DNA of 64,000 nucleotides from Rhytidiadelphus loreus. Its lineage: Eukaryota > Streptophyta > Bryopsida > Hypnales > Hylocomiaceae. Under the pieces are notes generated by a model. It had not been told where the DNA came from and did no database searches. It saw only the letters and a list, made by a program, of their open reading frames with translations. This document shows positions 22,649 through 33,695 of the stretch, piece by piece (positions within the stretch are counted from its first letter, which is position 1; every line of letters begins with the position of its first letter). The position numbers and the translations under genes were made by a program. The DNA lies in the NCBI GenBank assembly GCA_947034895.1, contig OX344762.1, positions 34,948,760 to 35,012,759 on the forward strand, read 5' to 3'.

Positions 22649-24811
22649 TTGTTTTTTACAGAAGAGGAAGGTCGTACTCTCACGACAAATAGTTACGGTC
22701 GCCGGAAAGTCCAGCGGGCTCCCGCACGAAGGAAAACTGGTTTCGTTAAATTACGTTATTGCAACCGAGCTTTAGAATGGCTTAATCTTAGGCAGATTTT
22801 TCATGACCTTTTGGTTCGTTTTCACTGTGACCATCTTTGTCCCATCCTTGAGGACGTTGTTTTCGCATAGTCATATATCGGAAATATATCTACAGTTCTA
22901 TACAAACCAGCTTCAGTGTTTAAACACTTCTCGTTTGTTCATTTACTTGATGATTCCAATCACTGTGCTTGCACTACTGCTGCACGATTTCACAAATTTA
23001 TAGATCCACTTACCGCAAATGAGGTCTCGGATTATGCAAAATCTGCACCACATGTGAGGACCATGGATCTATCGATCATTCAACATAAAGGCCTCCGAGA
23101 AGTAATTGCACAGGGTTTAAATCATATCCCTTTACAAGCCACCAATATCGCACATGCCATTGCTACAGCTCTTGAAGCATACGAGCAAATTATCTCCATC
23201 TTAAATTTGGAAGATACTGACTTTCCTCTCGATGAAGCACGAGAATATGTACACACGCACTGCCTGGAGCTCCTCCAGCAAGCATCGAGAGTTAACAAAT
23301 ACGGTTTCCGAAGTTCCGGTACTCCTGTACTTGAGATCCCAGCCGTGCGAAACGAGATCCAGTGGCTACTGAAACACCTGTACTGCTCTGGACTCGACAA
23401 AGCTACCAATAATGCCTGTTTCATGTGCATCAAGCATATTAGACTCCAGGCTTTAGCAAGACTGAATTGTAAAGATTTCAACCCGTGCAAAACAAACAGT
23501 TTATGGACACTACTGACAAGCATTTTGGATGATCTCAACGATGAACTCAAACAGATATTACCAGAATGCCCTCCCGTGTTCCAGGCTCTTCCTTATCTAA
23601 TGGCTACTTACAAACAACATAAAGCCAAATACAGATGGATAACAAACGCTTTTCAAACTATATTTTCCAACATTGCCACTCTCCTTACCTTAACGTCCAA
23701 CGCCATGCTTGAATCCATCAAGCAATGGGCAGCGGTAACGGAAGATGGATACAAAAAGTTTTTACGCTCTAAAACAAGCATCTACTGGCGCATCGACTCA
23801 GTACAGGATGCCACACTAAACCTCCCAGAGAAGATACACGACATATTCGTGGGCGACATCACTTGTTGCTATGAGTCAATTCCCCTACAAGGACCCGACA
23901 ACCTTCTGGAGGCCATTTCTTTCATTACCCGAACAGCCTTTCGATTCACCAGTGGATTACATCCACGCGCAACTACTTCCATGTGGGTGCGAATTAGCAA
24001 AGAAGGAATACCAGTTGCGGCAAAATGGGCCACTTTGCGACCATCCAATGCTAACTGGATCTCCTTCACAGCTGAACGACTAATTCAATTGCATGGCTGG
24101 TTAATGAACCACTGCTTTCTCACCCTAGGCGATCGAGTTTGGAAACAATCCATGGGGATTCCCATGGGCTTTTCGTGCTCCCCCATCTGGTGCGACATGT
24201 ACTTGATGGCATATGAAATCAAATTCATACAAAGAATAGCCAAACTGGGAAAACGTGATATCCTGACCAAATTTCAGACAGCTTACCGTTACATCGACGA
24301 CTTATGTCTTATCAACGTTGGAAATCCCAGAGCGTTTTTATCTCCTGAGCAGCCTCGAACTGAATCCAATCCTCTCTGGATATACCCTCTGAATATTTTA
24401 AATATCAAAGAGGAAACAGAAGGTTTCTCTTCTTGTGATCCCGAACGCGGTACCTCTGCACATTTTATGAACGTGCAAATCGAGGTTCATGAAACAGAAG
24501 CACACAGTTATTCTTTCAAAAAATACGACAAAAGAAGAAATCCTCCTTTCAAGTATACGCAATGTATCAAGTTCCGATCTAATCGACCAATCCATCAAGC
24601 TTACAATGTCACCATTTCTCAAGTACTCCCGGTCTTGTATATCTCAAGCACAGATACTGTTGCTCTGAACGAGATACATCTGATTATTCAGACCATGACC
24701 AACAATGGTTTCAAACATGAGCGTTTACTGAGGAGTATTCGCAGCTACCTTAGCAAAGGACCATTCCCTACGGTCCGGATAAATATTCAAAATTTATTAT
24801 CTTCATTGTAA
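22649..24811 (+). CDS. Reverse transcriptase ORF of the Penelope-like element
   Basis: The RT copies element RNA into DNA. The main frame runs from about 22871 to 24811 (first ATG at 22916, 631 codons). The same frame continues upstream to 22649 except for a TAG at 22868-22870. RT motifs appear in order: a DK-containing segment (LDKATNNACFMC, near 23395), motif A with GDITCCYESIP (about 23851), the MGIPMGFSCSPIW turn (from 24152) and the catalytic YIDD (24290-24301). These patterns recall Penelope-like RTs more than LINE or LTR RTs. No GIY-YIG domain follows, since the frame stops about 510 bases after YIDD. The long uninterrupted frame suggests recent activity. The upstream TAG may be a mutation or part of an intron ending at ttttttacag (22660). 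Confidence 0.75.
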
Positions 24812-24869
24812 GTATACTCTACTTTACTAAATTATATGAAAGATGCAAGAATTACTATGAAGTTTGAGC

Positions 24870-24934
24870 CTGGTATGCGCCTCTATAGGAGTGTGGCATA
24901 CCAGTGCCAAACTCCTATAGTGGTAACATCACCA
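24870..24934 (+). other. Potential RNA pseudoknot downstream of the RT gene
   Basis: Two perfect stems interleave: ctggtatgc (24870-24878) with gcataccag (24896-24904), and ctataggagt (24883-24892) with actcctatag (24911-24920). The order a-b-a'-b' is that of an H-type pseudoknot or of two competing hairpins. A small tggt/acca hairpin follows at 24921-24934. It lies between the RT stop and terminal repeat B, where a 3' recognition or processing structure would be expected. Confidence 0.55.
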
Positions 24935-24961
24935 GGGGGGGTGGAGGGTCTTCTTCTTCTT

Positions 24962-26184
24962 CTTTAGCCTTTGAACAAATTTAGTTCATAAATTTTAATC
25001 CATCCAATGGCTAAATTATGTGAAGTAGGCCCTTTTGACCTGATTTAATTATTTTTCCTAGGTTGTAAAATCCCACATTTTTGTGGAAGATCAAGGAAAT
25101 TTAAAGACATCAATTTTTGCCTTTTAGTTTTTAATAAAACTCCCGTTTTGTTCACATTTCTTTTTCATTTCTTTAAATTTTAAATTTTAAAACCCCACAT
25201 GGTCTATGGTTACCAAAATAATGCTTCTATTTTAAATTCCATAACCACACCAGGCATTCAAAAATATTTTAGAAACCCAAATACATGGGTCACATATATC
25301 TAATTGTGCCAAGGTTTTTTTAAATCCATTAAACATCTATTACTAGATGTGTTTACCTAAAAAGGTATTTGGATTCTTTTAAATTAACTAGCCTGTTTTG
25401 TGGAACAAACCACCAACCCACCCACTAAGGGTGATTTTTTCTAAGTGACCTAAATACCACTACATGTGGCCTAATAATTAAGTCTGGCTACCACTTTATG
25501 ACCACTCCTATGAAACTTCCCTCCCAAATTCAAATTAGTGAGTTTGCATATAGTGGCTTCTTTGCCCTTGTGTTTCATCTCTCACTGTGGCGGTTGAGTT
25601 TTGGTGGCATAGTGTTTTTGTTGTGGGCGTCTCTTCAACTTCAAGTGTTTGTAACTCACGGGAATGGCAAAGGTCTTTGGGATTTTTATACTTGGCTTAG
25701 GATCTTGCTTTACTCACCAAGTTTGCTCTTTGATTTGCAATGTTTTGCTCTTATTCATGGTTTTTGTTGACCTGCGACATAGATAACAATTGGCCTTCAA
25801 CTGCAGACACCTGTTACAACCTCACTAACACAACATTGGTTTGTTGTGTGCATTGGGATGGGTACAGATGAGGCTGAGCCTTCAGGTCTACAAGTTCCTT
25901 TTTTGGATCACTTGGAGCATATTCTTTTACAAGCAATGGGACATCTTGTCATCTTTTTTAGTCACATAGATATTTTTGATGCACAAACACTTGAGAAGAC
26001 ATGTGTAGGATTTTACCATTGTACCAAAATTCTAAAAAGTGTCCTATCCTGACACTGTTTTGGTTTTGCTTGAGATTGTTATGGTCTATTATGTATACTG
26101 TTTTGATTCATTTTTTGGCAACAAAGTTAGGTTTTGAAAAGATGAGGCCCTGTTACAGGGATGTTCAGTCTTAGTCTCTTCTTC
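24962..26184 (+). repeat. LTR-like direct terminal repeat B of the retroelement
   Basis: Right-hand partner of 19383-20605, at an offset of 5578-5579 bases with only a few small indels and substitutions. It begins after a short CTT run that follows a run of G residues, and it ends at another CTT run where copy C starts. Confidence 0.8.
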
Positions 26185-27400
26185 TTCTTTGGCTTTAAAA
26201 CAATTTTCATTTATTAATGTTCTTGTTTTCTATATAAAAGGCTTTTTTAAATTTTGCCAAAATTATGTTACTGGATAATGTGCACCTACCTGGTCACTTT
26301 CCAATTCACAAATTATTAAGTTCATTTATTTACTTTCTATACTCCTAGTTCTTAAGTCGCCCTCTAAATATTTCTTAAAAGGGCTTTTAAACAAATCAAT
26401 TTTGTTGTTATATAATAATTTACCTATTTGCTGAAATTATTTTTAAAGGTGCTTCCAAGTCCCCTTAAAATCATGAGCATACAAATAGGTCATGTCTCAT
26501 ACACCGTATTTCCTTAACCATTTGCTACTAGCAATGGTCCACCATGAAAATTATTTTAAACTATGTCTATCAAGTGGAAAATCCACCCACCTACCCACTA
26601 AGGGTGTGACATTATTAGACTACTCCACTACGAGAAGTGACCATTTATTACTCAATTTGAAATGTTCAAACTTCTCTCTGGGTTTTCCTCCAAAGCTGGT
26701 GACTATTTAATTATTGTCATGTCCCCACATATCATCTTGGCTTGGGTTTGTGAGGAGTTTGAGGAAGGACGGTTTACTTTTTGTGAGACTTTGTGGAGTT
26801 TAGGAGAGACTCTTGAGCTTCCAAATAGTTGTTGAGCTGCAAGAATGGCAAAGGTTGTGTGGAGTTTTAGTATGTTTGGAGTTGTTTTCAATCACTGCAT
26901 TTGCTTTATTCACTAATGTGATCTTTTGACCTTTGTTTTCTCACCAATCTTTGTTATTTTAGAATCTGTGACATAGATAGCAATTGGCTTTCAGCTGTAA
27001 ACACCTGTTGCATCCTCACTCACTTTACATTGGTTTGTTTTGTGTTTGGGATGGGTCCAGGTGAGGCTGAGCCTTCGGATCCTGATTTCCCAAGTTTGTG
27101 GATTTCTTGAGATGAGATTTTCAAGCACATGATCTACTTCTTCTCACATTTTTTGTGCTTACTCTTGTGGTTAATTTTGTTAGGACTTGTAACCTGGCTC
27201 TTTTTTCCTTTAGTTTGAGGAAGCATATATTTTGTAAAGAGAATATTGTCACATCACTTGGACAACCTGGATGGAGGTGGTTTTAGTTGAGTTTTGTTCT
27301 TGATTTTAAGGACATTGGTAAAAGTTTTTGCCTTAGGATAAGTTGTGAAAAAGATGGAGCCCTGTTTTGGGATGTTTCAGTCTTGTTCCTTCTTAATAAG
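26185..27400 (+). repeat. Diverged third copy (C) of the terminal repeat
   Basis: It follows repeat B head to tail across a CTT run. Shared landmarks in the same order include aatggcaaaggt, gacatagata(a/g)caattgg, acacctgtt, gggatgggt, gaggctgagccttc and a terminal gatgtttcagtctt. It is far more diverged than A and B are from each other, so it is an older unit beside which or into which the present element inserted. No RT follows it. Confidence 0.75.
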
Positions 27401-28204
27401 TTATAATCTTCCAACTCCATATAATCACACTAACAAACAAATGTTTGTACAAAATGCACAAAAGTTGTAAAAGGTAGGAATGCAATTATTTAAATGTTGG
27501 ATTTAAAAATATATATATATATCTTAAATCCCAAACAAGTTAGAGGGACTCTTTAACTATCTCTAGGAGTCTTGTGCGTTATAATAGAATAGAGATAGAA
27601 GAACCCTAAAATTATGACCTTTAATTTTTATAGATGAATGCATCTCTAAAGTCCAACTATATACAATAGACCTTAAAGCCTTCAAAGCACTTCATGGACA
27701 AAATGTATGTTCTAAATGTACATGAGCTTTGTGAAAAGTTTTTCTTATATTTTAAGTGACACCTTCATTGAAAGATTCATAAAAAGAATATCTTTCATTT
27801 GTATAGAATCATAATATAAGCATTGCTTATACAATCTATTATTTGGGCTTGTTGATATTGGTAGAAGGCTTTTAATTGATAGTTATTGGGGCATAAAAAT
27901 TCAAATTTAAATTTAAAAAATATATATACATGTATACATTCTAATTTAGTAATCTTAATACTCATTTGAGCAAGATTGTTATTCTTTATTTTGTCAAGCT
28001 CTATTGGCCAATAAATGATAATTCAAATCTAAGACAACAAATTTTTTGGGGCATTGTTTGATTTAATTATGAAGACTCAATGATAGTATTGCTCAATAGT
28101 GTGCACAAAATTGATCCTATAATCTCATATTTAAAGTTTATTCATTTTATTGAACTTGTAAATGTGAATTCCGTTTTCAGAATGAAAACACTAATAGAAA
28201 GTAA
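27401..28204. other. AT-rich stretch without a gene
   Basis: Nothing recognisable beyond short AT runs such as the atatatatat stretch near 27510. Confidence 0.35.
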
Positions 28205-28206
28205 GT

Positions 28207-28322
28207 TTTAGAGTTCCAAGGTACAATGCAAGAGCATAGTTTCAAAAGTCCATATAGGCACCAACCTAGTACCTTCATAGACCTTGGAAACCATGCTCTT
28301 GTACTATATCTTGGTATTCCAA
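28207..28322 (+). other. Imperfect long hairpin, MIRNA-like
   Basis: About 40 bases around caaggtacaatgcaagagca pair imperfectly with about 40 bases ending cttggtattcc, separated by a loop of about 40 bases. The arms are about 80% complementary, with spaced mismatches as in plant microRNA precursors. A decayed MITE would look the same. Confidence 0.35.
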
Positions 28323-28809
28323 AATCTCTTTCTTATTAGTAGAACCACAATAAATTTAAGATTATAACATTTGAGTGGGTAAAGACAAATGTGAAGTTGA
28401 CTACAATGGGCAACATCAATTTGCTCTCTATTTATATGTTGTACAATTATATTTTGTAAGTGACAAAAAGAACTTTTCTTAATCTCATTTGAGTTCATCA
28501 ATAGTATGAATAATATGTTGTGCTTTTCTTGAACAAATGATGCTCATAGGTTGTAACTTGATGGCCTTGCAATGTAAAGCAACAATACTAAACAAGATAT
28601 TGGATATGATACATGGGCTCATGCCAAAAAGTTGTCATTTGAAATGCTTTAATATTTGTTTTGTGTATGCTGCTTTGGATATTTAAAGTTTATATATAAT
28701 TACACAAAATGAAAATGTATTACCTTCGTCCGAAAACGATCTTCTTAGTAGACAAAATGTTCTAGATTAAGGCTAAAAATAACATTTGAAAAAACAAATT
28801 TTGCGCTAT

Positions 28810-28868
28810 GAATAGAGCACTCTTGGCACTCTTGGCACTCTTGGCAAGTGCACTCTTGGCATTCTAGA
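28810..28868 (+). repeat. Short tandem repeat of cactcttgg
   Basis: Four to five units of a 9-base word (gcactcttg), slightly interrupted by gcaagt. Confidence 0.7.
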
Positions 28869-29549
28869 AACTTTGAGTTTCAAAGCCCTTTTCAAAGTGT
28901 AGTTTTGGAATATTGAAAAGTAGATTTGGGGGGGCATTTTCAAGGAGCACCACTAGTCATTTAATTGTTGAGTGTGAGGTCATCATTTTGTAGGCATTTA
29001 ATACATGCCCAAGACCATGTGTAGCCCTTTGGCCTCCTAGAGCTTCATCCCCTTCAATCAAGAAATATTCAAAGAGATGCAAAAAAAAAGAATGAACAAT
29101 GAATGTTGATCAACTTCTTTAGTCATTTCTTTTGCCTTTTGATTGAAGATAGCATGGATGGAAGGGGAGCTACTTTTTGGAGTTGTTTTGTTGGTCCCAA
29201 CTAACAATTGAAAACCAAATTTGACCAATTTACAATGTCACAAAGTACAACAAGAAGATCATTTTGGGACAAAAAATTAAGACCAACAAGAATATCATTT
29301 GGGGACGGAGGGAGCACTATATTGTAAACAAAAAGAAAGGTCGCCATTGCACTTTTCTTCCATTCTAATTTGAAACCCTCTAAAAACTAATCATGTCATT
29401 GCCAAACAATCTCACCATTTGAAGATCATATTAGAAAGGTTGGAACAAATTTGAAACAATACTACAACAACATTACATTACAAAGAAACCTCAATTCATA
29501 TGTGGTTGATCTATACAATTAATAAAGTAGAAGAAATCAAGTGTCATAA

Positions 29550-29960
29550 CACTATAAGAAAATCGAGTTTTTTTTGACATCTCAAAAAACAAGAGAGGAT
29601 GTTCAATTTGACGGGTAAGTGATCAACATAGATGTCTCTTAAAATCCGTTATAATTGACAAGCAAAAAATAGGTAAAAATCACAAGAAACATATAAGATT
29701 TTAATTTTTTTTTTCTAATGTAGCAAAAAATGTACATGTCGGACAAGTCACTGCCACATAAGCATGACATGGGCAGACAATGCCACATAGGATGTTTTTT
29801 TATCCATTTAATAAGTGACATGGATTGTGATTTGGAACCCTCTAATTTCTAACGTGGCAATTGGATTTGGTGACATAGCAATTGGTTTTTGTTTTGGGTT
29901 TAGGATTTTTGAGGCATCAAATTAGATGTTTTTTGAGACATAAATTGGTGCATTCCCTAC
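29550..29960 (+). mobile_element. CACTA-like terminal and subterminal sequence
   Basis: It begins cactataagaaaatcgag and is followed by repeated short words such as tgccacata and tgacatgg, typical of the subterminal repeats of CACTA elements. A matching right end was not found. The region starting at 43130 has a similar layout. Confidence 0.5.
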
Positions 29961-31698
29961 CTATAAGGTAAAATCAACAAAAAATAATTATTTAAAATAA
30001 ATTAAAAATATATAATAAGTGAACAAGAAAAATTATTAAATTCAACAAAAATTAAAGAAAACTTACCATCTACCATCAAGAGTATTTTTGATGGCAAAAT
30101 GAAAGAATTATTTCATTAAAAGTTAATCAAAATGAAAGGTAGAGAGGTCATATTTATATTTTTTGTCCACCCATGGTGAGACAAAAGATATGGGATAATT
30201 AGAATATGGGAACTTGACCATTGTATATCTTAATGTTGTTTTAGGAATCTTAATGTTGTTTTAGACATCTAAATCATGTTGTTTCAAACATTTTTCATCG
30301 AACACAATTCTTGCTTTACATATCCCATATGGATTGTCTCACTTCCTACCTACCACCTCTTTTGTATAAAGATAATCTCTTTTCATCCATAATGCACATT
30401 CATCCATTTCCCGTTTTTTACAAAGCATGCCATGTAATTGCCCTTCTCCTAAATTTTTCACATACAGTCAGCATTTTATTATAGACCATAGTAATTTTTA
30501 TTAACTTACCAATAGTCAAAATGAATCTACTTGCTAACATGGTAGTTTATTTATTTTTTGACATTCTCTAAAACATTAGCATGTCTTCAATTATATCAAA
30601 TAAAACATTAGTGTCAATAATAATGTCAACTTAGATTTATAGTAAGGTGCCAATATGCCATATTTAACTACTTTTGGACTTTTGAAAGTCCAAAATTAAT
30701 AATAGTCATCTAGAGATTTCACAATCATCAGGGGATCCCACGATGTTCATTGGGAGATCTCACAATCATCGGGAGATCTATACAAATATTGGGAGGTCTC
30801 ACAATGTTATTATCCCGTGATCTTCAAATGTTTAGTCCAAAATTCATTGAAATAGTAGCATAAATAGTTTTTAACAATACTAATTAGCAAACAAAAGAGG
30901 TTTCTAAGTAACTCCAACGGGGATTATCTGGACACCTTACAAATAAGCTCGGGGTGCACTTAGTTCTACTATAACAAACTACATGCGAACAAGTGGTTTC
31001 TAAGAAACTATAATTTCAACCTAAAATTTTGAGCATTGTTTAATAATGACTATAGGTTTCTATTGCCAAAATTTCCAACTCAAATAAAATAAAAAATGAT
31101 TTCTAGAAGAGATTAAAAATGAACTAAAATGGCATTTTTTTCAACTCAAATAATTATAGAGAACACATTTAGATGACCATTGAATCAATATTCAACTCAA
31201 AATGAGATTTCAATAGAGTTATTTTTAGGAATTTTTTGTTCATTTTTTAGACAAATTTTTCTTATATAATATAGGGGTGTGAAAGTTATTTTCAATTCTA
31301 CAGAGTATCTTTTTACTTCAAAAATTTGTAACTAATTATTATTAACAAATAAAAATATCAATAATTCAAAACATAAACTTTCAAAGTAGGAAAAATCTAT
31401 TCATGTTTTTTTAATTTTGTTTTGTTTAAAATTCAAAAAGTATATAAAGGGTCCAAAGTTTTGTTCGCACGTGGTTTCTAATAGACACTCTAAGTGAACC
31501 CTACGAGTAAATAAGTTATGAATTTTGAAAGTATTGGGTCAATGTGTACCAAAGTTTGACACTAGTCTCTCAAAGGTTCTCATGTGTTGTCATGTTTTGG
31601 CTGTGTACATCTTTTGTAATCAATATCTAAGTTTTTGTATCGCTTTTTAGTTCAAATATAAGTGTTGTGTTGTGAACAATGATGATTATGGGTGCATG
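29961..31698. other. AT-rich stretch without a gene
   Basis: No gene is seen. A short tandem pattern of ggagatctcacaatcatc-like words occurs at about 30715-30805. Confidence 0.35.
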
Positions 31699-31974
31699 TA
31701 AGGTAGTATGCTGTTAAATGGCACCTGACCTTAAAGCGCCATCTAGAAGGTTTGTACATTTCGAATTTCAGTTATGTACCTATTTGGATGGAGCGCTTTC
31801 AGAAACGAACTTTGACCCTTAATAACTTTTGCATACAATATCCAAATGTGGTGTTCTTTGGTGCGTTGGAACCTCCTTTCACTTGCCAACATGAATATGC
31901 GATAATTTGACCAGTTTCATAATAGCAACTAAGATCAATAGTAAAAAGTGACGGTTTTGGGTGTACCCACCTTA
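31699..31974 (+). mobile_element. Small TAAGGT-ended repeat element, copy 2
   Basis: Inverted partner of 17491-17768 with few differences. It begins taaggtagtatg and ends cccacctta, so AGGT...ACCT is flanked by TA on each side. It lies about 50 bases from another element with similar ends. Confidence 0.75.
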
Positions 31975-32024
31975 GTTTATAAGAAGCTTTGTCTTTACAA
32001 TAGTGGTTTGGTTTATGAAGGTCC

Positions 32025-32437
32025 TAAGGTAGTGTGTTCTAAAAGCGCCCATCCTCTTCAAACCGCCCCTATTTTAGGTGGAGAATGGAGATGGGGTGAT
32101 CCTTAAATGGACTACTATTGCAATTGAATGCATCAAGGAAAAAATGTTTTTCTATTGTAAGAGCCAATCATTGTCTTTGATTTCTGTAAATTTCTTTACA
32201 AGTTGCAAGTGGACGCATTTTGGGAGACCTATGGTCACAAATAGGTGCCTATGCCTGAAATCTTTGAAAATCCATAAGTAATTCAAAAATGCTTGGAAAA
32301 TTACGAAACCACTTGGGTTATCTGGCGAATTCATTTGTCTTTCTCTGAAAAATAATCCAAAATTCTTACGGTATCCATAAGCATATGAAAAAGGTGGAAC
32401 AACCCGTAAATGGGTGCTTTTAGAGCATGTTACCTTA
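32025..32437. mobile_element. TAAGGT-ended MITE, 413 bp
   Basis: The ends are inverted repeats of about 28 bases: taaggtagtgtgttctaaaa on the left, and a right end whose complement begins taaggtaacatgctctaaaa. TA on both sides suggests a TA target duplication, as in Tc1/mariner-type MITEs. It lies upstream of the DRP1 gene. Confidence 0.7.
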
Positions 32438-32639
32438 TGCAAACTTCTTTTCTGAAGTTGATCTAGTGGTCACTCACTAAAAGCAACCACCTCCTGAAAT
32501 GTACACTTTCTAGAAAGCAAAATGTACCTGTGTGTCATATTCGCTTTTAGAGCACGGTCGCTTTTAATTGTGAGTCATGACTGCATATTACTGATGGCTC
32601 TTAACGAGTATTTCTCATCCATCCATTTGGACCACTTTA

Positions 32640-33695
32640 AGCAGCATTACTTTGGATGATCTCCATTTCAGTTCATCTACCCGTCGTCACACTTGCCCTT
32701 TACTGTTCTCGTGCCGTCCCTGGGCTTCGCTAGCTCTCCCGAGGTCGATTCTCGTCTTCGATTCTGCTTCCGACTTCTACGCACGCACATCGATTTTCTC
32801 TTCACCAAGCGTCGATTCAGGTTTCTCTTTAACGAAAGAGCTTTGTCTCGTCGTTTTTGGCTCAGGGAAACGGAAGTTCTGTATTTTGGGGTCGTGTTCC
32901 ATGTGTTGCCTCTGTCATGGTAGAGGATGCTGGAGAGAATGGTAATTCGGAGTTTCCAGAGGGCACTACTTAAGCTTATAGGTCGCATGAATGATCGTGG
33001 AATCCTTAGGTCTTTCTTGGAGTGAATGGAAGTGGCTTTGTCGGAGTTTGTGATTCTATGGTGGAGTGTTTTGAATGAGTGGAATAATTTTTCACGGTGG
33101 AGTATTGCTTCCAGTTTCCGCTCGGCTTAAGGTAGCGTGTTTCGGGATACAACGAGTGCGAGAATCGGCGTGCTTGTGTTTTTTTGGTTCTCTGTTTTTG
33201 ATAACTTTGGACCAGCTCTCTTGCCATTGCTGAGAGGGATGATGTGGTAAACCGACGAAATTGAGTCGCATTTTGTGGACGATCGGGTGGTTGGAGGAGA
33301 CGCTGCACTTGTGGTTCTGTTTCTTGAGACCTACTTTAGACCGTCTAAATTAGGGTTTGAGACGGTCTGATGACTGGTTCATGGAAATGGCGGACAAGTG
33401 ACTGTTGAAAGTCGGAGTCGGTACGGTATCAGCGAAGTGTGAGAACAGTCGCGGGTGCTGGTGCTGGTTCTGGTCGTTGTTTACTTTTATTGGCCGGGAT
33501 TTCGGTTATATCTGATCACTGTTCTGGTAGGAATGTCGACGATAAACCATTTTATGCATTCGGTACTCATCGAACCTTTGGATGTGCAGGTGGTTGAGTT
33601 TTAGATTATTCTCAACGCGAGCCCCCTAGGGCGGCTTCCGCACGCCCCATTGACGGTGCGGAGTTTCTATTTGAAGCTGACTGAAAGTGTCCGAG
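32640..33695 (+). promoter_or_regulatory. Probable 5' leader and upstream region of DRP1
   Basis: The sequence becomes less AT-rich from about 32660, with pyrimidine-rich runs (ctcttcaccaag, ccgtcgtcac) typical of a plant leader. Several short upstream ATG frames occur. A leader intron is likely, but its borders cannot be chosen. No family-like coding sequence precedes the start at 33696. Confidence 0.4.

Larger units (their letters stand above)
20606..24945 (+). mobile_element. Internal region of a reverse-transcriptase element, probably Penelope-like
   Basis: The 4.3 kb between the two direct repeats carries an ORF1 in two pieces, a Gly/Arg-rich segment and a reverse transcriptase. There is no integrase, RNase H or aspartic protease, which argues against Ty1/copia and Ty3/gypsy. 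There is also no apurinic endonuclease domain as in most LINEs, and no GIY-YIG endonuclease was recognised. The RT core and the LTR-like repeats favour an endonuclease-lacking Penelope-like lineage. Classification is by motif reading only, so another divergent RT family is possible. Confidence 0.7.

Noticed and set aside
19383..26184. Hammerhead ribozyme, as reported in Penelope-like pseudo-LTRs
   Set aside because: I looked for ctgatga followed by gaaa with flanking stems on both strands. Only partial matches (for example cagatgaggctgagcc) were found.
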